Shown one piece after another: positions 9,410 to 17,840 of a stretch of DNA of 62,752 bases (position 1 is the stretch's first letter; each line of letters begins with the position of its first letter). This DNA is from Sphingorhabdus sp. Alg239-R122 (GTDB lineage: Bacteria > Pseudomonadota > Alphaproteobacteria > Sphingomonadales > Sphingomonadaceae): positions 1-62,752 of the forward strand of contig NZ_UNRC01000010.1 of the NCBI RefSeq assembly GCF_900537065.1. The letters run 5' to 3'. The notes under the pieces are model-generated. The model searched no databases and was not told the DNA's origin. It was given only the letters and a program-made list of their open reading frames with translations. The translations under genes and the position numbers were made by a program.

Positions 9410-9928
9410 ATGGGAATGTTACGGGATTTGCTGCATGGCGGAAAGCCGCCCGAAACGGTGGAGCGCACTTTATACCGCGCCATCATAGCCAAGGGGCGCG
9501 AGCCGCACTGGTATGTGGAAGGCGGCGTGCCCGATACGATTGATGGCCGGTTTGCAGCGATTACAGGTGTTTTATGCATGGTGCTGCTGCGTCTGGAGCA
9601 GGAACCGGATAAGACGCAGGAAAGCGTATGTCTGACCGAGATTTTTGTTGATGACATGGATGGTCAGTTGCGCGAAATTGGCGTTGGCGACCTGGTTGTC
9701 GGCAAACATATGGGGCGGATGATGGGTGCGCTGGGCGGGCGTCTTGGTGCTTATCGCGACGCACTGGCTGCGGGCGATGAACAGGTTTTTCACGATGCCG
9801 TGAAGCGTAATTTTTATGATGAAGCACCCGCAGCTACGGCGCTGGCGCACAGTTCAGATGCGCTGCTGGGTTTTTACCAGCACCTGACGGCGCTGGACAT
9901 TGCCGATATTATGGCGGCGCGTATCTAA
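9410..9928 (+). CDS. ubiquinol-cytochrome c chaperone family protein
   Basis: Related to mitochondrial CBP3/UQCC1, which helps assemble the cytochrome bc1 complex. 172 residues with the family signatures LYRAIIAKGREPHWY, DTIDGRFAAITGVLCMVLLRL, LTEIFVDDMDGQLREIGVGD and GKHMGRMMGALGGRLGAYRDAL. The protein is soluble. ATG at 9410 has a weak GGA upstream; the third codon is also ATG. Its stop overlaps the DUF177 start by one base (TAATG), so the two are translationally coupled. Confidence 0.88.
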   Translation: MGMLRDLLHGGKPPETVERTLYRAIIAKGREPHWYVEGGVPDTIDGRFAAITGVLCMVLLRLEQEPDKTQESVCLTEIFVDDMDGQLREIGVGDLVVGKHMGRMMGALGGRLGAYRDALAAGDEQVFHDAVKRNFYDEAPAATALAHSSDALLGFYQHLTALDIADIMAARI

Positions 9929-10464
9929 TGGGCGAATCCATGGAACATATGACATCTGAATTCAGCCGTATTATCGATATTCGCGATATGTCCGGTAAAA
10001 CGCATGAACTTGTCGCCACACAGCAGGAATGCGCGGCGCTGGCAAAACGGTTCAGCATTGTGTCGCTGGACAGTTTTATGGCGCACCTGGTGCTGGAAAA
10101 AGACGGGGCGACTATATTTGCACGCGGGGAAATTTCTGCGGAGCTGCAGCAATTGTGCAGCGTTACGGCAGAGGAATTTCCTGCCATTATGTCCGACGAT
10201 ATCGAGATCCGCTTTGAACCGGAAACTGAAAAGAGCGAAGAAGTAACGCCCGACGAGGAAATCGAGCTGACCGAACAGGATTTTGATGTCGAATATTATA
10301 CAGGCGATAAAATCGATATCGGCGAAGCGGCCGCGCAGTCACTGGCGGTTGCTATAGATCCTTATCCGCGCGGCCCCCATGCCGATAGTGCGGACGCACG
10401 CGCGAATATCTCCACGCCCGAAGACAATAGCCCGTTCGCCGCCCTGAAAAATCTAAAGAAATAG
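9928..10464 (+). CDS. DUF177 (YceD) family protein
   Basis: YceD-family proteins have been tied to 23S rRNA accumulation in E. coli and plants. 178 residues; the signature is CSVTAEEFPAIMSDDIEIRFEPE followed by an acidic stretch and the conserved DFDVEYYTGDKIDIGEAAAQSLAVAIDPYPR. The domain normally has CxxC near its middle; only one cysteine (C72) is seen here before SVTAEE. It overlaps the bc1-chaperone gene. The rpmF/plsX genes that often follow yceD are absent: ssb lies convergently 20 bases away. Confidence 0.85.
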   Translation: MGESMEHMTSEFSRIIDIRDMSGKTHELVATQQECAALAKRFSIVSLDSFMAHLVLEKDGATIFARGEISAELQQLCSVTAEEFPAIMSDDIEIRFEPETEKSEEVTPDEEIELTEQDFDVEYYTGDKIDIGEAAAQSLAVAIDPYPRGPHADSADARANISTPEDNSPFAALKNLKK

Positions 10465-10484
10465 GTTTTTAAAACGAAACGTCC

Positions 10485-11003
10485 CTAGAACGGAACGTCA
10501 TCGTCCAGATCGTCGCTGAAACCGCCGCCAGCAGCAGCGCCGCCGGAGCTGCCGCCCTGATTGCCGCCGCCGGTATTGCCCCAGCCATCATTGCCGCCCT
10601 GGGCTCCGCCCTGCTGCCCGCCGCCATAGCCGCCGCCACCTTGGCCACCGCCAGCGCTATCGAGCATGGTCAGCGAGCCGCCCATGCCCTGAATCACGAC
10701 TTCGGTGGAATAGCGGTCATTGCCGGACTGGTCCTGCCATTTGCGGGTTTGCAGCTTGCCTTCGATATAGACTTTGCTGCCTTTTTTCAGATAGCGTTCC
10801 ACAACACCGATCAGGCCGTCGGAGAAAATCGCCACACTATGCCATTCGGTTTTTTCGCGGCGCTCGCCGGTGTTTTTATCTTTCCAGTTTTCTGATGTGG
10901 CGATGCGTAAGTTGGCGACTCGGCCACCATTTTGGAATGAACGGATTTCCGGATCTGCGCCCAGATTACCGATAAGAATGACTTTATTTACGCTGCCCGC
11001 CAT
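10485..11003 (-). CDS. ssb: single-stranded DNA-binding protein
   Basis: Coats single-stranded DNA and recruits replication and repair enzymes. 172 residues: OB fold (about 1-112; [38 protein letters not shown]), a low-complexity glycine/glutamine linker (about 118-160, [15 protein letters not shown]), and the acidic partner-docking tip DDLDDDVPF at the C-terminus. GAGGG lies about nine bases before the ATG. It stands alone, convergent with DUF177 and 40 bases downstream of feoB. Confidence 0.97.
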   Translation of the reverse strand: MAGSVNKVILIGNLGADPEIRSFQNGGRVANLRIATSENWKDKNTGERREKTEWHSVAIFSDGLIGVVERYLKKGSKVYIEGKLQTRKWQDQSGNDRYSTEVVIQGMGGSLTMLDSAGGGQGGGGYGGGQQGGAQGGNDGWGNTGGGNQGGSSGGAAAGGGFSDDLDDDVPF

Positions 11004-11043
11004 GTGTGAGAACCCTCTTCAAGAAATGATGTTGAAAAGGGCC

Positions 11044-12900
11044 TTACCAACCTAGCGCGGTGGCTGTCCAGAAAGTTATCCCCGCCGCGACATAAGCCAG
11101 TGCAAAAAGATAGACAGTCATGAATATCGGCCATTTCCACCCATTGGTCTCGCGGCGTGTGACCGCGATGGTGGAAATGCATTGCGGGGCAAACACGAAC
11201 CAGGCGAGAAAGGCGAGCGCGGTCGGCAGTGACCAGCGCCCCGACAGGCGCTCGCCGAGCTGCTCTGCTTGTTTGTCTTCATCCTCTTCATCAATGGCAT
11301 AAGTGGTGGCAAGCGCCGCCACGGCGACTTCACGTGCGGCCATGGCGGGGATCAGCGCAAGGGCAATATCACGGCTGAAGCCTATGGGTTTGACTATCGG
11401 CTCAATCACACCGGCCACGCGGCCTGCAGCGGAATATTCCGATTGGCTCATATCGCTGCCTACTGGCACTTTGGGAAAGCTGAGCATCAGCCAAAGCACG
11501 ATAGTCACCGCAAAAATAATCGTACCGGCGCGGCGCAGGAAAACATAGGCGCGCTGCCACAGGCCGAGCAGAACATCGTGCAAACGTGGGAGTTGATATT
11601 TTGGCATTTCCATCAGGAAACCGCTAGCAGCACCTTTGGCCACGGTGGAGCGCAGGACGAGCGCCACGACCATCGCGCCAACAATGCCGGCCACATATAA
11701 TCCGAACAGGACCAGTCCCTGCAGCCCGATGCCCGGTCCGACAGAGTTATTGGGAATGAAAGCGGCGATAATCACGGCGTAAACGGGCAATCGCGCTGAA
11801 CAGGTCATCAGCGGCGCGACCAATATGGTGGTGAGGCGGTCTTTCGGGTCGGCAATGCTGCGTGTGGCCATGATACCGGGAATAGCGCAGGCAAATGAAG
11901 AAAGCAGCGGAATGAAAGAGCGTCCCGACAGCCCGACATAGGCCATGATACGGTCCATGATAAATGCGGCGCGCGCCATATAGCCGCTTGCTTCCATCAG
12001 CAGGATGAAAAAGAAAAGGATCAGAATCTGTGGCAGGAAAACAATGACCGAACCGACACCTGCCAGTATGCCATCGACCAGGAAGGAGCGAAAGAGCCCT
12101 TCGCCCAGATTACTGACGACCAGATCGGACAGGAAAGCCACGCCCGCTTCCAGCGCATCGGCAAAGGGTGTGGCCCAGCTGAATACCGCCTGGAATATCA
12201 CGAACAGCAGCGCGAACAGGATGACCGGACCTAAAAAGGGATTGAGCAATATTGCATCGGCACGTTCGGACCAGCGTCGCCCCGCCGTTTCGGACACAAT
12301 CACTTTGCCAGCAATCTTGTCCGCGATCTTGCGGCGTGATTTCAGGCTGGCTTCGGGTTTTGCTGCATGGGCGGGCACTTTACCAGCGAGCATATTGTCC
12401 GTTGCGTTGCGCAGTTCATCTAGCCCGCGGTGGCGTACTGCGACTGTTTCAATCACCGGCACGCCCAGCTCTTGGGCCAGGATATCACCGTCCAGCGTCA
12501 GACCATCACGTTGTGCCAAATCCATCATATTCAGCGCGATAATTACCGGGCGGCCCAGCGCAATCACTTCCTGTGCAAACACCAGATGCTGTTCAAGGTT
12601 GGCAGCATCGAGCACAAGCACCAGCGCATCAGGGCGGCGTTCGCCTTCCTGATCGCCCAGCACCACATTGCGGGTCACTTCCTCATCGGGGCTGGTGGGG
12701 GTCAGGCTATAGCTGCCAGGCAGGTCGATCAGCTCGACCGGGCGTCCATCATCCAGCGCAAAACGACCCGCCTTGCGCTCCACGGTGACACCGGGATAAT
12801 TGGCGATTTTCTGCCGCGCACCGGTGAGCGCATTGAACAGCGCACTTTTGCCTGCATTGGGGTTGCCCACCAATGCGACAAGGGGAGTATGTGTGGTCAA
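11044..12900 (-). CDS. feoB: ferrous iron transporter FeoB
   Basis: Inner-membrane GTP-dependent Fe(II) importer. 618 residues, the compact form without a long C-terminal cytoplasmic part. N-terminal G domain: GNPNAGKS (12-19), the switch region ANYPGVTVERKAG, DLPGSYSL (59-66) and NMMD (near 124); then helical GDI region and two Gate domains among about eight membrane segments (GYMARAAFIMDRIMAYVGLSGRSF, FACAIPGIMATRSI, LIPAMAAREVAVAALATTYAI). Its start overlaps the feoA stop by four bases. A Fur-type box lies upstream of feoA. Confidence 0.97.
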   Translation of the reverse strand: MTTHTPLVALVGNPNAGKSALFNALTGARQKIANYPGVTVERKAGRFALDDGRPVELIDLPGSYSLTPTSPDEEVTRNVVLGDQEGERRPDALVLVLDAANLEQHLVFAQEVIALGRPVIIALNMMDLAQRDGLTLDGDILAQELGVPVIETVAVRHRGLDELRNATDNMLAGKVPAHAAKPEASLKSRRKIADKIAGKVIVSETAGRRWSERADAILLNPFLGPVILFALLFVIFQAVFSWATPFADALEAGVAFLSDLVVSNLGEGLFRSFLVDGILAGVGSVIVFLPQILILFFFILLMEASGYMARAAFIMDRIMAYVGLSGRSFIPLLSSFACAIPGIMATRSIADPKDRLTTILVAPLMTCSARLPVYAVIIAAFIPNNSVGPGIGLQGLVLFGLYVAGIVGAMVVALVLRSTVAKGAASGFLMEMPKYQLPRLHDVLLGLWQRAYVFLRRAGTIIFAVTIVLWLMLSFPKVPVGSDMSQSEYSAAGRVAGVIEPIVKPIGFSRDIALALIPAMAAREVAVAALATTYAIDEEDEDKQAEQLGERLSGRWSLPTALAFLAWFVFAPQCISTIAVTRRETNGWKWPIFMTVYLFALAYVAAGITFWTATALGW

Positions 12901-13175
12901 ACCGACTCTGCTCCTGCGGGTGTGTCCATATGGGTTTCAAGCGGCGTCACCGATATCGCGCGGGCATGCGCCCTGCGCAGCGCCACCATCATGCGGCCCA
13001 CGCGCACAGCCAGCGGGTCGCTGCCGAAAAATACGCCGCGATGCGCGGTTTCAACAGTTGCACCTTCATCAATGCCGAGTGCGCGCAGCCGTTGCCCCTC
13101 ACTCTCGGAAAGGGCGGACCAGTCTATCGCATCAATATGTGCGCTCTGGTTTTTGGGCAATTGATCTAACAGCAT
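12897..13175 (-). CDS. feoA: ferrous iron transport protein FeoA
   Basis: Small SH3-like cytosolic protein needed for FeoB activity. 92 residues; SALSESEGQRLRALGIDEGATVETAHRG and DPLAVRVGRMMVALRRAHARAISV match the FeoA fold. First gene of feoAB, overlapping feoB by ATGA. The Shine-Dalgarno is weak. A C-terminal extension of about 15 residues follows the core domain. Expression is probably iron-repressed through the box at 13202-13220. Confidence 0.93.
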   Translation of the reverse strand: MLLDQLPKNQSAHIDAIDWSALSESEGQRLRALGIDEGATVETAHRGVFFGSDPLAVRVGRMMVALRRAHARAISVTPLETHMDTPAGAESV

Positions 13176-13201
13176 GGAGACTCGATAGGACAGGGTTTGT
13201 T

Positions 13202-13220
13202 ATAAATGCAAGTCATTATC
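13202..13220 (-). promoter_or_regulatory. Fur-type iron box upstream of feoAB
   Basis: On the plus strand ATAAATGCAAGTCATTATC matches the classical 19-base Fur consensus (GATAATGATAATCATTATC) at 13 positions, with an unbroken TCATTATC half. It lies 27-45 bases before the feoA ATG, where a repressor would cover the promoter; TTATAA on the minus strand nearby is a possible -10. The match is by eye. Confidence 0.65.
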
Positions 13221-13268
13221 AATATGACCGTGCAATGGCCAGCCCATATATTCGGCTATTCAAGAATA

Positions 13269-13949
13269 TTACCGCGCCGGATAGCGCAGACGGCCCAGAA
13301 AACGGGTTAGGCTAGGCCGGTTTTTGCTGTTTTTCAGGAACTGGTATTTCACCTTTTCAAACTGCATCACATTGTCGAGTCGGCGGCTGAGAAATTCTTT
13401 CGTCTCAATATGATCGTCGCTCTCGTCGCCCAGAAACACCATGACGGTGCTGCTATAGACACCCGATAATATCGTGCGTTTGGTATAATGGTTGTAATCG
13501 GTCGCGGTGTCACCTGCGAGACGCCACATCAGGTCTGCGCTGCGCCAGGATGTTTTGGCGGTGCGCATTGCATTGCGGGGATTGGCCATAATTGCCGTCG
13601 CACTGCGCAGCGCTTCTTTTGTGCCGGTGACGGCATCAAGGCGAAATTCAACCAGTACGCGAATACGTTCACGGATTTTCATATCGGCAAGTTTTTCTTG
13701 TGGATATGCCTCGATCATGCGTACATCGATATTGCTGATCCACGCATCAACCATGTCGACCGCCCCGCCAGAATAAGCGAGCCGCGCGACATCGGTATCA
13801 ACGCCATGTGCCCCCGCTGCATTCTCAAGTGCTTCTTCGCCCCATCCGTCAAACACGGCTTCCTCAGCAATATGCGGCGCGAGGAATGCGCGAATCTCGT
13901 CTAGCGTTGGCTCGTCTGGCAAAGCGGTGATGCGTGCGGGCTTATACAT
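13269..13949 (-). CDS. COQ9 family protein
   Basis: COQ9 is a TetR-like lipid-binding protein that presents quinone intermediates to the COQ7 hydroxylase. About 226 residues from the ATG at 13949 (an upstream TTG would add five). Family signatures: DGWGEEALENAAGAHGVD (a TetR-like helix-turn-helix remnant), IRERIRVLVEFRLDA, SWRSADLMWRLAGDTATDYNHYTKR and YSSTVMVFLGD. It fits with the UbiH-type hydroxylase at 5247. It is a single gene, divergent from the alkene reductase. Confidence 0.88.
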   Translation of the reverse strand: MYKPARITALPDEPTLDEIRAFLAPHIAEEAVFDGWGEEALENAAGAHGVDTDVARLAYSGGAVDMVDAWISNIDVRMIEAYPQEKLADMKIRERIRVLVEFRLDAVTGTKEALRSATAIMANPRNAMRTAKTSWRSADLMWRLAGDTATDYNHYTKRTILSGVYSSTVMVFLGDESDDHIETKEFLSRRLDNVMQFEKVKYQFLKNSKNRPSLTRFLGRLRYPAR

Positions 13950-14113
13950 AAGGCGATGTTCCAATCTAGGTGCGGTGAATCCAAAATAGGCTTTTTGTGG
14001 CTATCTGCAACCAAATCTTGGGCGGCAGACAGCAGGATTATCTTGCACATCAATGCAGGCGGCATATGTTCAGTATCAAACAGAAACCTATAGCCCGAGC
14101 GAGGAATAGACCA

Positions 14114-15214
14114 TTGCCCACATTATTTGACCCCGTGAAAGTCGGCGCAATCGACGCGCCCAACCGCATTTTCATGTCACCGCTGACACGCTGCCGCTCC
14201 ACGATGGCGCATGTGCCAACACCGATTATGGGCGAATATTATGCGCAGCGCGCGAGTGCGGGTGTGATTATCAGCGAAGCAACAGGTATCAGCCAGGAAG
14301 GCCTGGGCACACCGTTTGCGCCGGGCATATGGAATGAAGAGCAGACCGAGGCATGGAAGCCGGTTGTCGAACAGGTACACGAAGCGGGCGGGCGTATTAT
14401 CTGCCAGCTCTGGCATATGGGCCGGATCGTGCATCCCGACTTTCTGAATGGCGAAAAACCGGTGTCATCCTCTGCGACAACTGCACCTGGCCATGTCCGC
14501 ACCTATCAGGGCAAAAAGGCGTATGAAGAAGCGCGACCGCTGCGCGCCGACGAAATGCCGCGTCTGCTCGACGATTATGCGTGGGCCACGGAAAATGCGA
14601 AAAAAGCCGGATTTGACGGTGTGCAACTCCATGCCGCCAATGGCTATTTGATTGACCAGTTTATCCGCAGCGGTACGAACCAGCGCGATGATGATTATGG
14701 CGGCGGAATCGAAAACCGCATCCGGTTGCTGGGTGAAGTAACCAGGCGGCTGGTGGAGACGTGGGATTCGGACCATGTCGCGGTGCGGCTCTCGCCTAAT
14801 GGTGATTCGCAGGGCGCGGACGATGCCACGCCGAATGAAACATTTACCGCAGCGGCCAAATTGCTGGACAGCATTGGCATTGCGTTTTTGGAACTGCGCG
14901 AACCGCCAGTCCATGGCACTTATGGTAATACCGATGTACCCGCAGTCAGCCCGCATATCCGCCCCGCGATTGAAACGCCGCTCGTGCTCAACAGCGACTA
15001 TTTCTATGATAATGCAAGCGAGGCCTTGGCCAAGAACCGTGCCGATGCAATCAGTTTTGGGCGGACCTTCATGACCAACCCCGACCTGCCTGCACGGTTC
15101 AAAGCGGGTGCGGAGCTGAATCCTATCGATTTTACGCCGACATGGTATAGTCAGGGCGCGGAGGGATATACCGATTATCCCGCGATGGAAGAAGCAAAGC
15201 TGGGCGCGGCTTGA
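14114..15214 (+). CDS. old yellow enzyme family alkene reductase (FMN)
   Basis: NAD(P)H-dependent reductase of activated C=C bonds, like NemA. The start is TTG at 14114, eight bases after GAGGA; the earlier in-frame ATGs have no site and add non-homologous residues. 366 residues in a TIM barrel: LFDPVKVGAIDAPNRIFMSPLTR, EATGISQEGLGTPFAPGIW, QLWHMGRIVHPDF, HAANGYLIDQFI with NQRDDDYGG, and late phosphate-binding SFGRTFMTNPDL. A stem-loop lies between it and the next gene, with which it probably forms an operon. Confidence 0.92.
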   Translation: MPTLFDPVKVGAIDAPNRIFMSPLTRCRSTMAHVPTPIMGEYYAQRASAGVIISEATGISQEGLGTPFAPGIWNEEQTEAWKPVVEQVHEAGGRIICQLWHMGRIVHPDFLNGEKPVSSSATTAPGHVRTYQGKKAYEEARPLRADEMPRLLDDYAWATENAKKAGFDGVQLHAANGYLIDQFIRSGTNQRDDDYGGGIENRIRLLGEVTRRLVETWDSDHVAVRLSPNGDSQGADDATPNETFTAAAKLLDSIGIAFLELREPPVHGTYGNTDVPAVSPHIRPAIETPLVLNSDYFYDNASEALAKNRADAISFGRTFMTNPDLPARFKAGAELNPIDFTPTWYSQGAEGYTDYPAMEEAKLGAA

Positions 15215-15221
15215 TACCTCA

Positions 15222-15240
15222 CCCGCTCAGGCTGAGCGGG
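15222..15240 (+). repeat. intercistronic stem-loop
   Basis: CCCGCTCA / TGAGCGGG form a perfect 8-base stem with a GGC loop directly after the reductase stop. No T run follows, and AGGAG for the next gene begins four bases later, so it is more likely an mRNA-stability or coupling element than a terminator. Confidence 0.5.
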
Positions 15241-15256
15241 ATAAGGAGTAGTTTCA

Positions 15257-16057
15257 TTGATATTTACCCAAAATAGCTTGGTGATAGGCCTGATGCTGGT
15301 GGCAATATTCCTGTCATTGGCCATTGCCGAGCGGGTCTGGGCAAAACGCATACTTACACAAAACCGCTGGGTCCGCTGGCGTACCCATGCGGGCTTTGCG
15401 GCGGTGAATATGCCGCTGGAAAAACTGGTGCAGTTTGTTGTGCTGGGTGGCCTTTACGCACTGGTCAGTGGCCATGCTGATGGCCGGTTTGGCCTGTTGC
15501 AATGGACAGACTGGCCCGTCTGGCTGGAATGGACGATAGCAATATTTGCACTCGATTTCGCGGTCTGGATACAGCATGTCGCCACGCATAAAATCCCGCT
15601 GCTCTGGCGGTTGCACAGGGTGCACCACGCCGACCGTGATTTTGATATCACCACCGCGCTGCGTTTTCATCCGCTGGAGATAGCCTTGTCGATGGTGTAC
15701 AAAATGGTTGTGGCGGTTTTGCTCGGCGTTCCGCTGGGCGCGCTGATCCTGTTTGAGCTGCTGCTATCGCTCTTTCCGCTGTTTAACCATGCCAATCTGG
15801 CACTGCCTGGATGGCTTGATCGCACCCTGCGCTGGATTGTCGTGACGCCCGATATGCACCGCGTGCATCACAGCACTGTTCCACATGAAACAAACAGCAA
15901 TTATGGGTTTTACTTTTCCTTCTGGGACCGGATATTCGGTGTGTACCGTGCGGAGCCAGAGGCGGGACAGCAGGGCATGACGGTCGGGCTGTCTGAATAT
16001 CAAACCGGTGAACCGACTGGTTTTACATGGAGCATGTTGCTGCCTTTTCGGCGTTGA
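15257..16057 (+). CDS. sterol desaturase / fatty acid hydroxylase family protein
   Basis: Integral membrane di-iron oxygenase of unknown substrate. TTG start eight bases after AGGAG. 266 residues with three or four membrane spans (about 5-24, 48-68, 90-108, 140-165) and the histidine clusters of the superfamily: HVATHK, LHRVHHAD, a downstream HANL, and DMHRVHHS. Related sphingomonad proteins include carotenoid hydroxylases, but nothing here fixes the substrate. It follows the alkene reductase. Confidence 0.85.
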   Translation: MIFTQNSLVIGLMLVAIFLSLAIAERVWAKRILTQNRWVRWRTHAGFAAVNMPLEKLVQFVVLGGLYALVSGHADGRFGLLQWTDWPVWLEWTIAIFALDFAVWIQHVATHKIPLLWRLHRVHHADRDFDITTALRFHPLEIALSMVYKMVVAVLLGVPLGALILFELLLSLFPLFNHANLALPGWLDRTLRWIVVTPDMHRVHHSTVPHETNSNYGFYFSFWDRIFGVYRAEPEAGQQGMTVGLSEYQTGEPTGFTWSMLLPFRR

Positions 16058-16399
16058 AATAACCTGCATAGAATGCCGCACTGCACAATAATGCTTGCTA
16101 TTTTTGCGCATAGCCCCCATCTGCACCCTTACCAACGCGGGTGGCGAGCGGATACACCGCCGCAGTATCGGCAGCGTGAGCGTCTTGAAGTGAGGAAAAC
16201 CCCCACCGACAGGTCCGGCCGATCGAACATCATCGCGCAGGCTTTTTTAAAGCCGAAGCTTCCCTATTCACGCGGGTCGTTTCTTGAACAAGCACCGCCG
16301 TAACGTGTTTTCGGACATGACGTTGCTGAACAAGGATTTAACCCGCAATACGTCCGCCATTCCGGCGGGACGATTGCCTCATATTATAGAGATTACTAC
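16058..16399 (+). other. long structured leader upstream of the DEAD-box helicase (no gene seen)
   Basis: 342 bases with no supportable coding region. Several stems can be drawn by eye: GCGG(G)TG with CACCGC (around 16138-16170); GGCTTT/AAAGCC (16240-16254); GCGGGT with ACCCGC (16272-16277 / 16341-16346) enclosing AACGT/ACGTT (16302-16324); and an 8-bp bulged hairpin CGTCCGCC/GGCGGGACG (16351-16372) ending 27 bases before the ATG. TGAACAAG occurs twice. Long, folded leaders are known for cold-induced RNA helicase genes, so a 5' UTR is the simplest reading; a separate small RNA is possible. Confidence 0.5.
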
Positions 16400-17809
16400 A
16401 TGAGTTATTTTAACGAGCTTGGCCTTGCCGAGCCTATCCTCCGCGCCCTGAAGTCAAAGGGCTATGACACACCAACGCCGATCCAGCGTGACGCTATTCC
16501 GGCACTGCTTGAAGGCCGCGATCTGTGCGGCATCGCGCAGACCGGCACCGGCAAAACCGCTGCATTTTCACTGCCCTCGCTGCATCATCTTGCGAACGGG
16601 GAAGGGCGTCCACCACGCTTTCACAGCTGCCGCATGCTGGTATTGTCGCCGACACGTGAATTGGCGGCGCAGATTGCCGACAATATGCGCGGCTATGCCC
16701 GCTTCCTGGGTCTTTCGGTGGATGTCGTCTTTGGCGGCGTGCCCATTAATCGCCAGATCAAGAAAATCGGCAATGGCACAGATGTATTGGTGGCCACGCC
16801 GGGCCGCCTGCTTGACCTGATTCAACAGGGGATTATCCATCTGCGCGGTGTCGAGATCTTCGTGCTCGACGAAGCTGACCAAATGATGGACTTGGGCTTT
16901 ATCAATGACCTGAAGCGTATCGACAAAATGCTGCCGAAAAAACGCCAAAGCCTGTTCTTCTCGGCCACGATGCCTAAGGCCATTGCCGATCTGGGCAGCC
17001 GTTTCCTCGATAATCCGTTGCGCGTCGAAGTCGCGCCGCAATCGACCACGGCAGAGCGCGTGACGCAGTATATGACCTTCATCAATCAGAAGGAAAAGCA
17101 GGCGCTGCTGACGCTCAAGCTGCAAAGCGAAGAGATTGAGCGCGCCCTGGTATTCACGCGCACCAAACATGGCGCTGACCGTGTTGTCCGGCATTTGCAG
17201 GGCGCGGACCTGCCTGCCGCCGCCATTCACGGCAATAAGAGTCAGAATCAGCGCACCACGGCGCTGCAGGGTTTCCGTGACGGGCGCATCAAGATACTGG
17301 TCGCCACCGATATTGCTGCACGCGGCATTGACGTGTCGGGGGTCAGCCATGTGTTCAACTTTGAAATCCCCAATGTGGCCGAACAATATGTGCACCGCAT
17401 TGGCCGCACCGCACGCGCTGGTGCAGACGGCATCGCGATCAGTTTCGTAGCGCCGGACGAAAAGCCATATATCCGTGATATCGAACGGCTGACGGGCGAA
17501 CGGATCGAGAAAGTCGGCCTGCCTGAAAACTTTATGGCATTGGCCGAAGCGTTACCGAAACCTGTACGTACGCCGCCACGCGGCCATGGCCGAGGTGGTC
17601 CTGGACGCGGCAATCAAGGCGGACGCGGCAAACCCGGCGGTGGCCGCGGACGCGGTGGAAAGCCACAAGGCAAAGGCCCAAATAATCACGTGCAAAAGGG
17701 TGAACGCAGCGAAGGCGGCAATAGCGGCGGTCCGAAAAAACCGCATTGGCGCAACCGCAAAAAAGGTGGTGTGGGCGCACATAAGGGGCGAGTGAAGCCT
17801 TCTTCTTAA
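16400..17809 (+). CDS. DEAD-box ATP-dependent RNA helicase (RhlE type)
   Basis: Unwinds or remodels RNA, probably in ribosome assembly, decay or cold adaptation. 469 residues. Motifs in order: Q motif (FNELGLAEPILRALKSKGY), AQTGTGKT, PTRELAAQ, VLDEADQMMD, FFSATMPKA, the C-terminal RecA lobe with ALVFTRTKHGADR, DIAARGIDVSG and HRIGRTAR. The tail from about 395 is a basic glycine/arginine RGG-box region (RGHGRGGPGRGNQGGRG), a likely RNA tether. ATG at 16400 has AGAG eight bases upstream and is preceded by a long leader. Confidence 0.95.
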   Translation: MSYFNELGLAEPILRALKSKGYDTPTPIQRDAIPALLEGRDLCGIAQTGTGKTAAFSLPSLHHLANGEGRPPRFHSCRMLVLSPTRELAAQIADNMRGYARFLGLSVDVVFGGVPINRQIKKIGNGTDVLVATPGRLLDLIQQGIIHLRGVEIFVLDEADQMMDLGFINDLKRIDKMLPKKRQSLFFSATMPKAIADLGSRFLDNPLRVEVAPQSTTAERVTQYMTFINQKEKQALLTLKLQSEEIERALVFTRTKHGADRVVRHLQGADLPAAAIHGNKSQNQRTTALQGFRDGRIKILVATDIAARGIDVSGVSHVFNFEIPNVAEQYVHRIGRTARAGADGIAISFVAPDEKPYIRDIERLTGERIEKVGLPENFMALAEALPKPVRTPPRGHGRGGPGRGNQGGRGKPGGGRGRGGKPQGKGPNNHVQKGERSEGGNSGGPKKPHWRNRKKGGVGAHKGRVKPSS

Positions 17810-17810
17810 A

Positions 17811-17831
17811 CCCTCTCCGATTGGGAAAGGG
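17811..17831. terminator. probable bidirectional terminator between helicase and purH
   Basis: CCCTCTCC / GG-AAAGGG form an imperfect stem with one mismatch in the 31-base gap between two convergent stops. TTTAGGTTTT follows on the plus strand. Position supports termination from the helicase side more than the stem strength does. Confidence 0.45.
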
Positions 17832-17840
17832 CTTTAGGTT

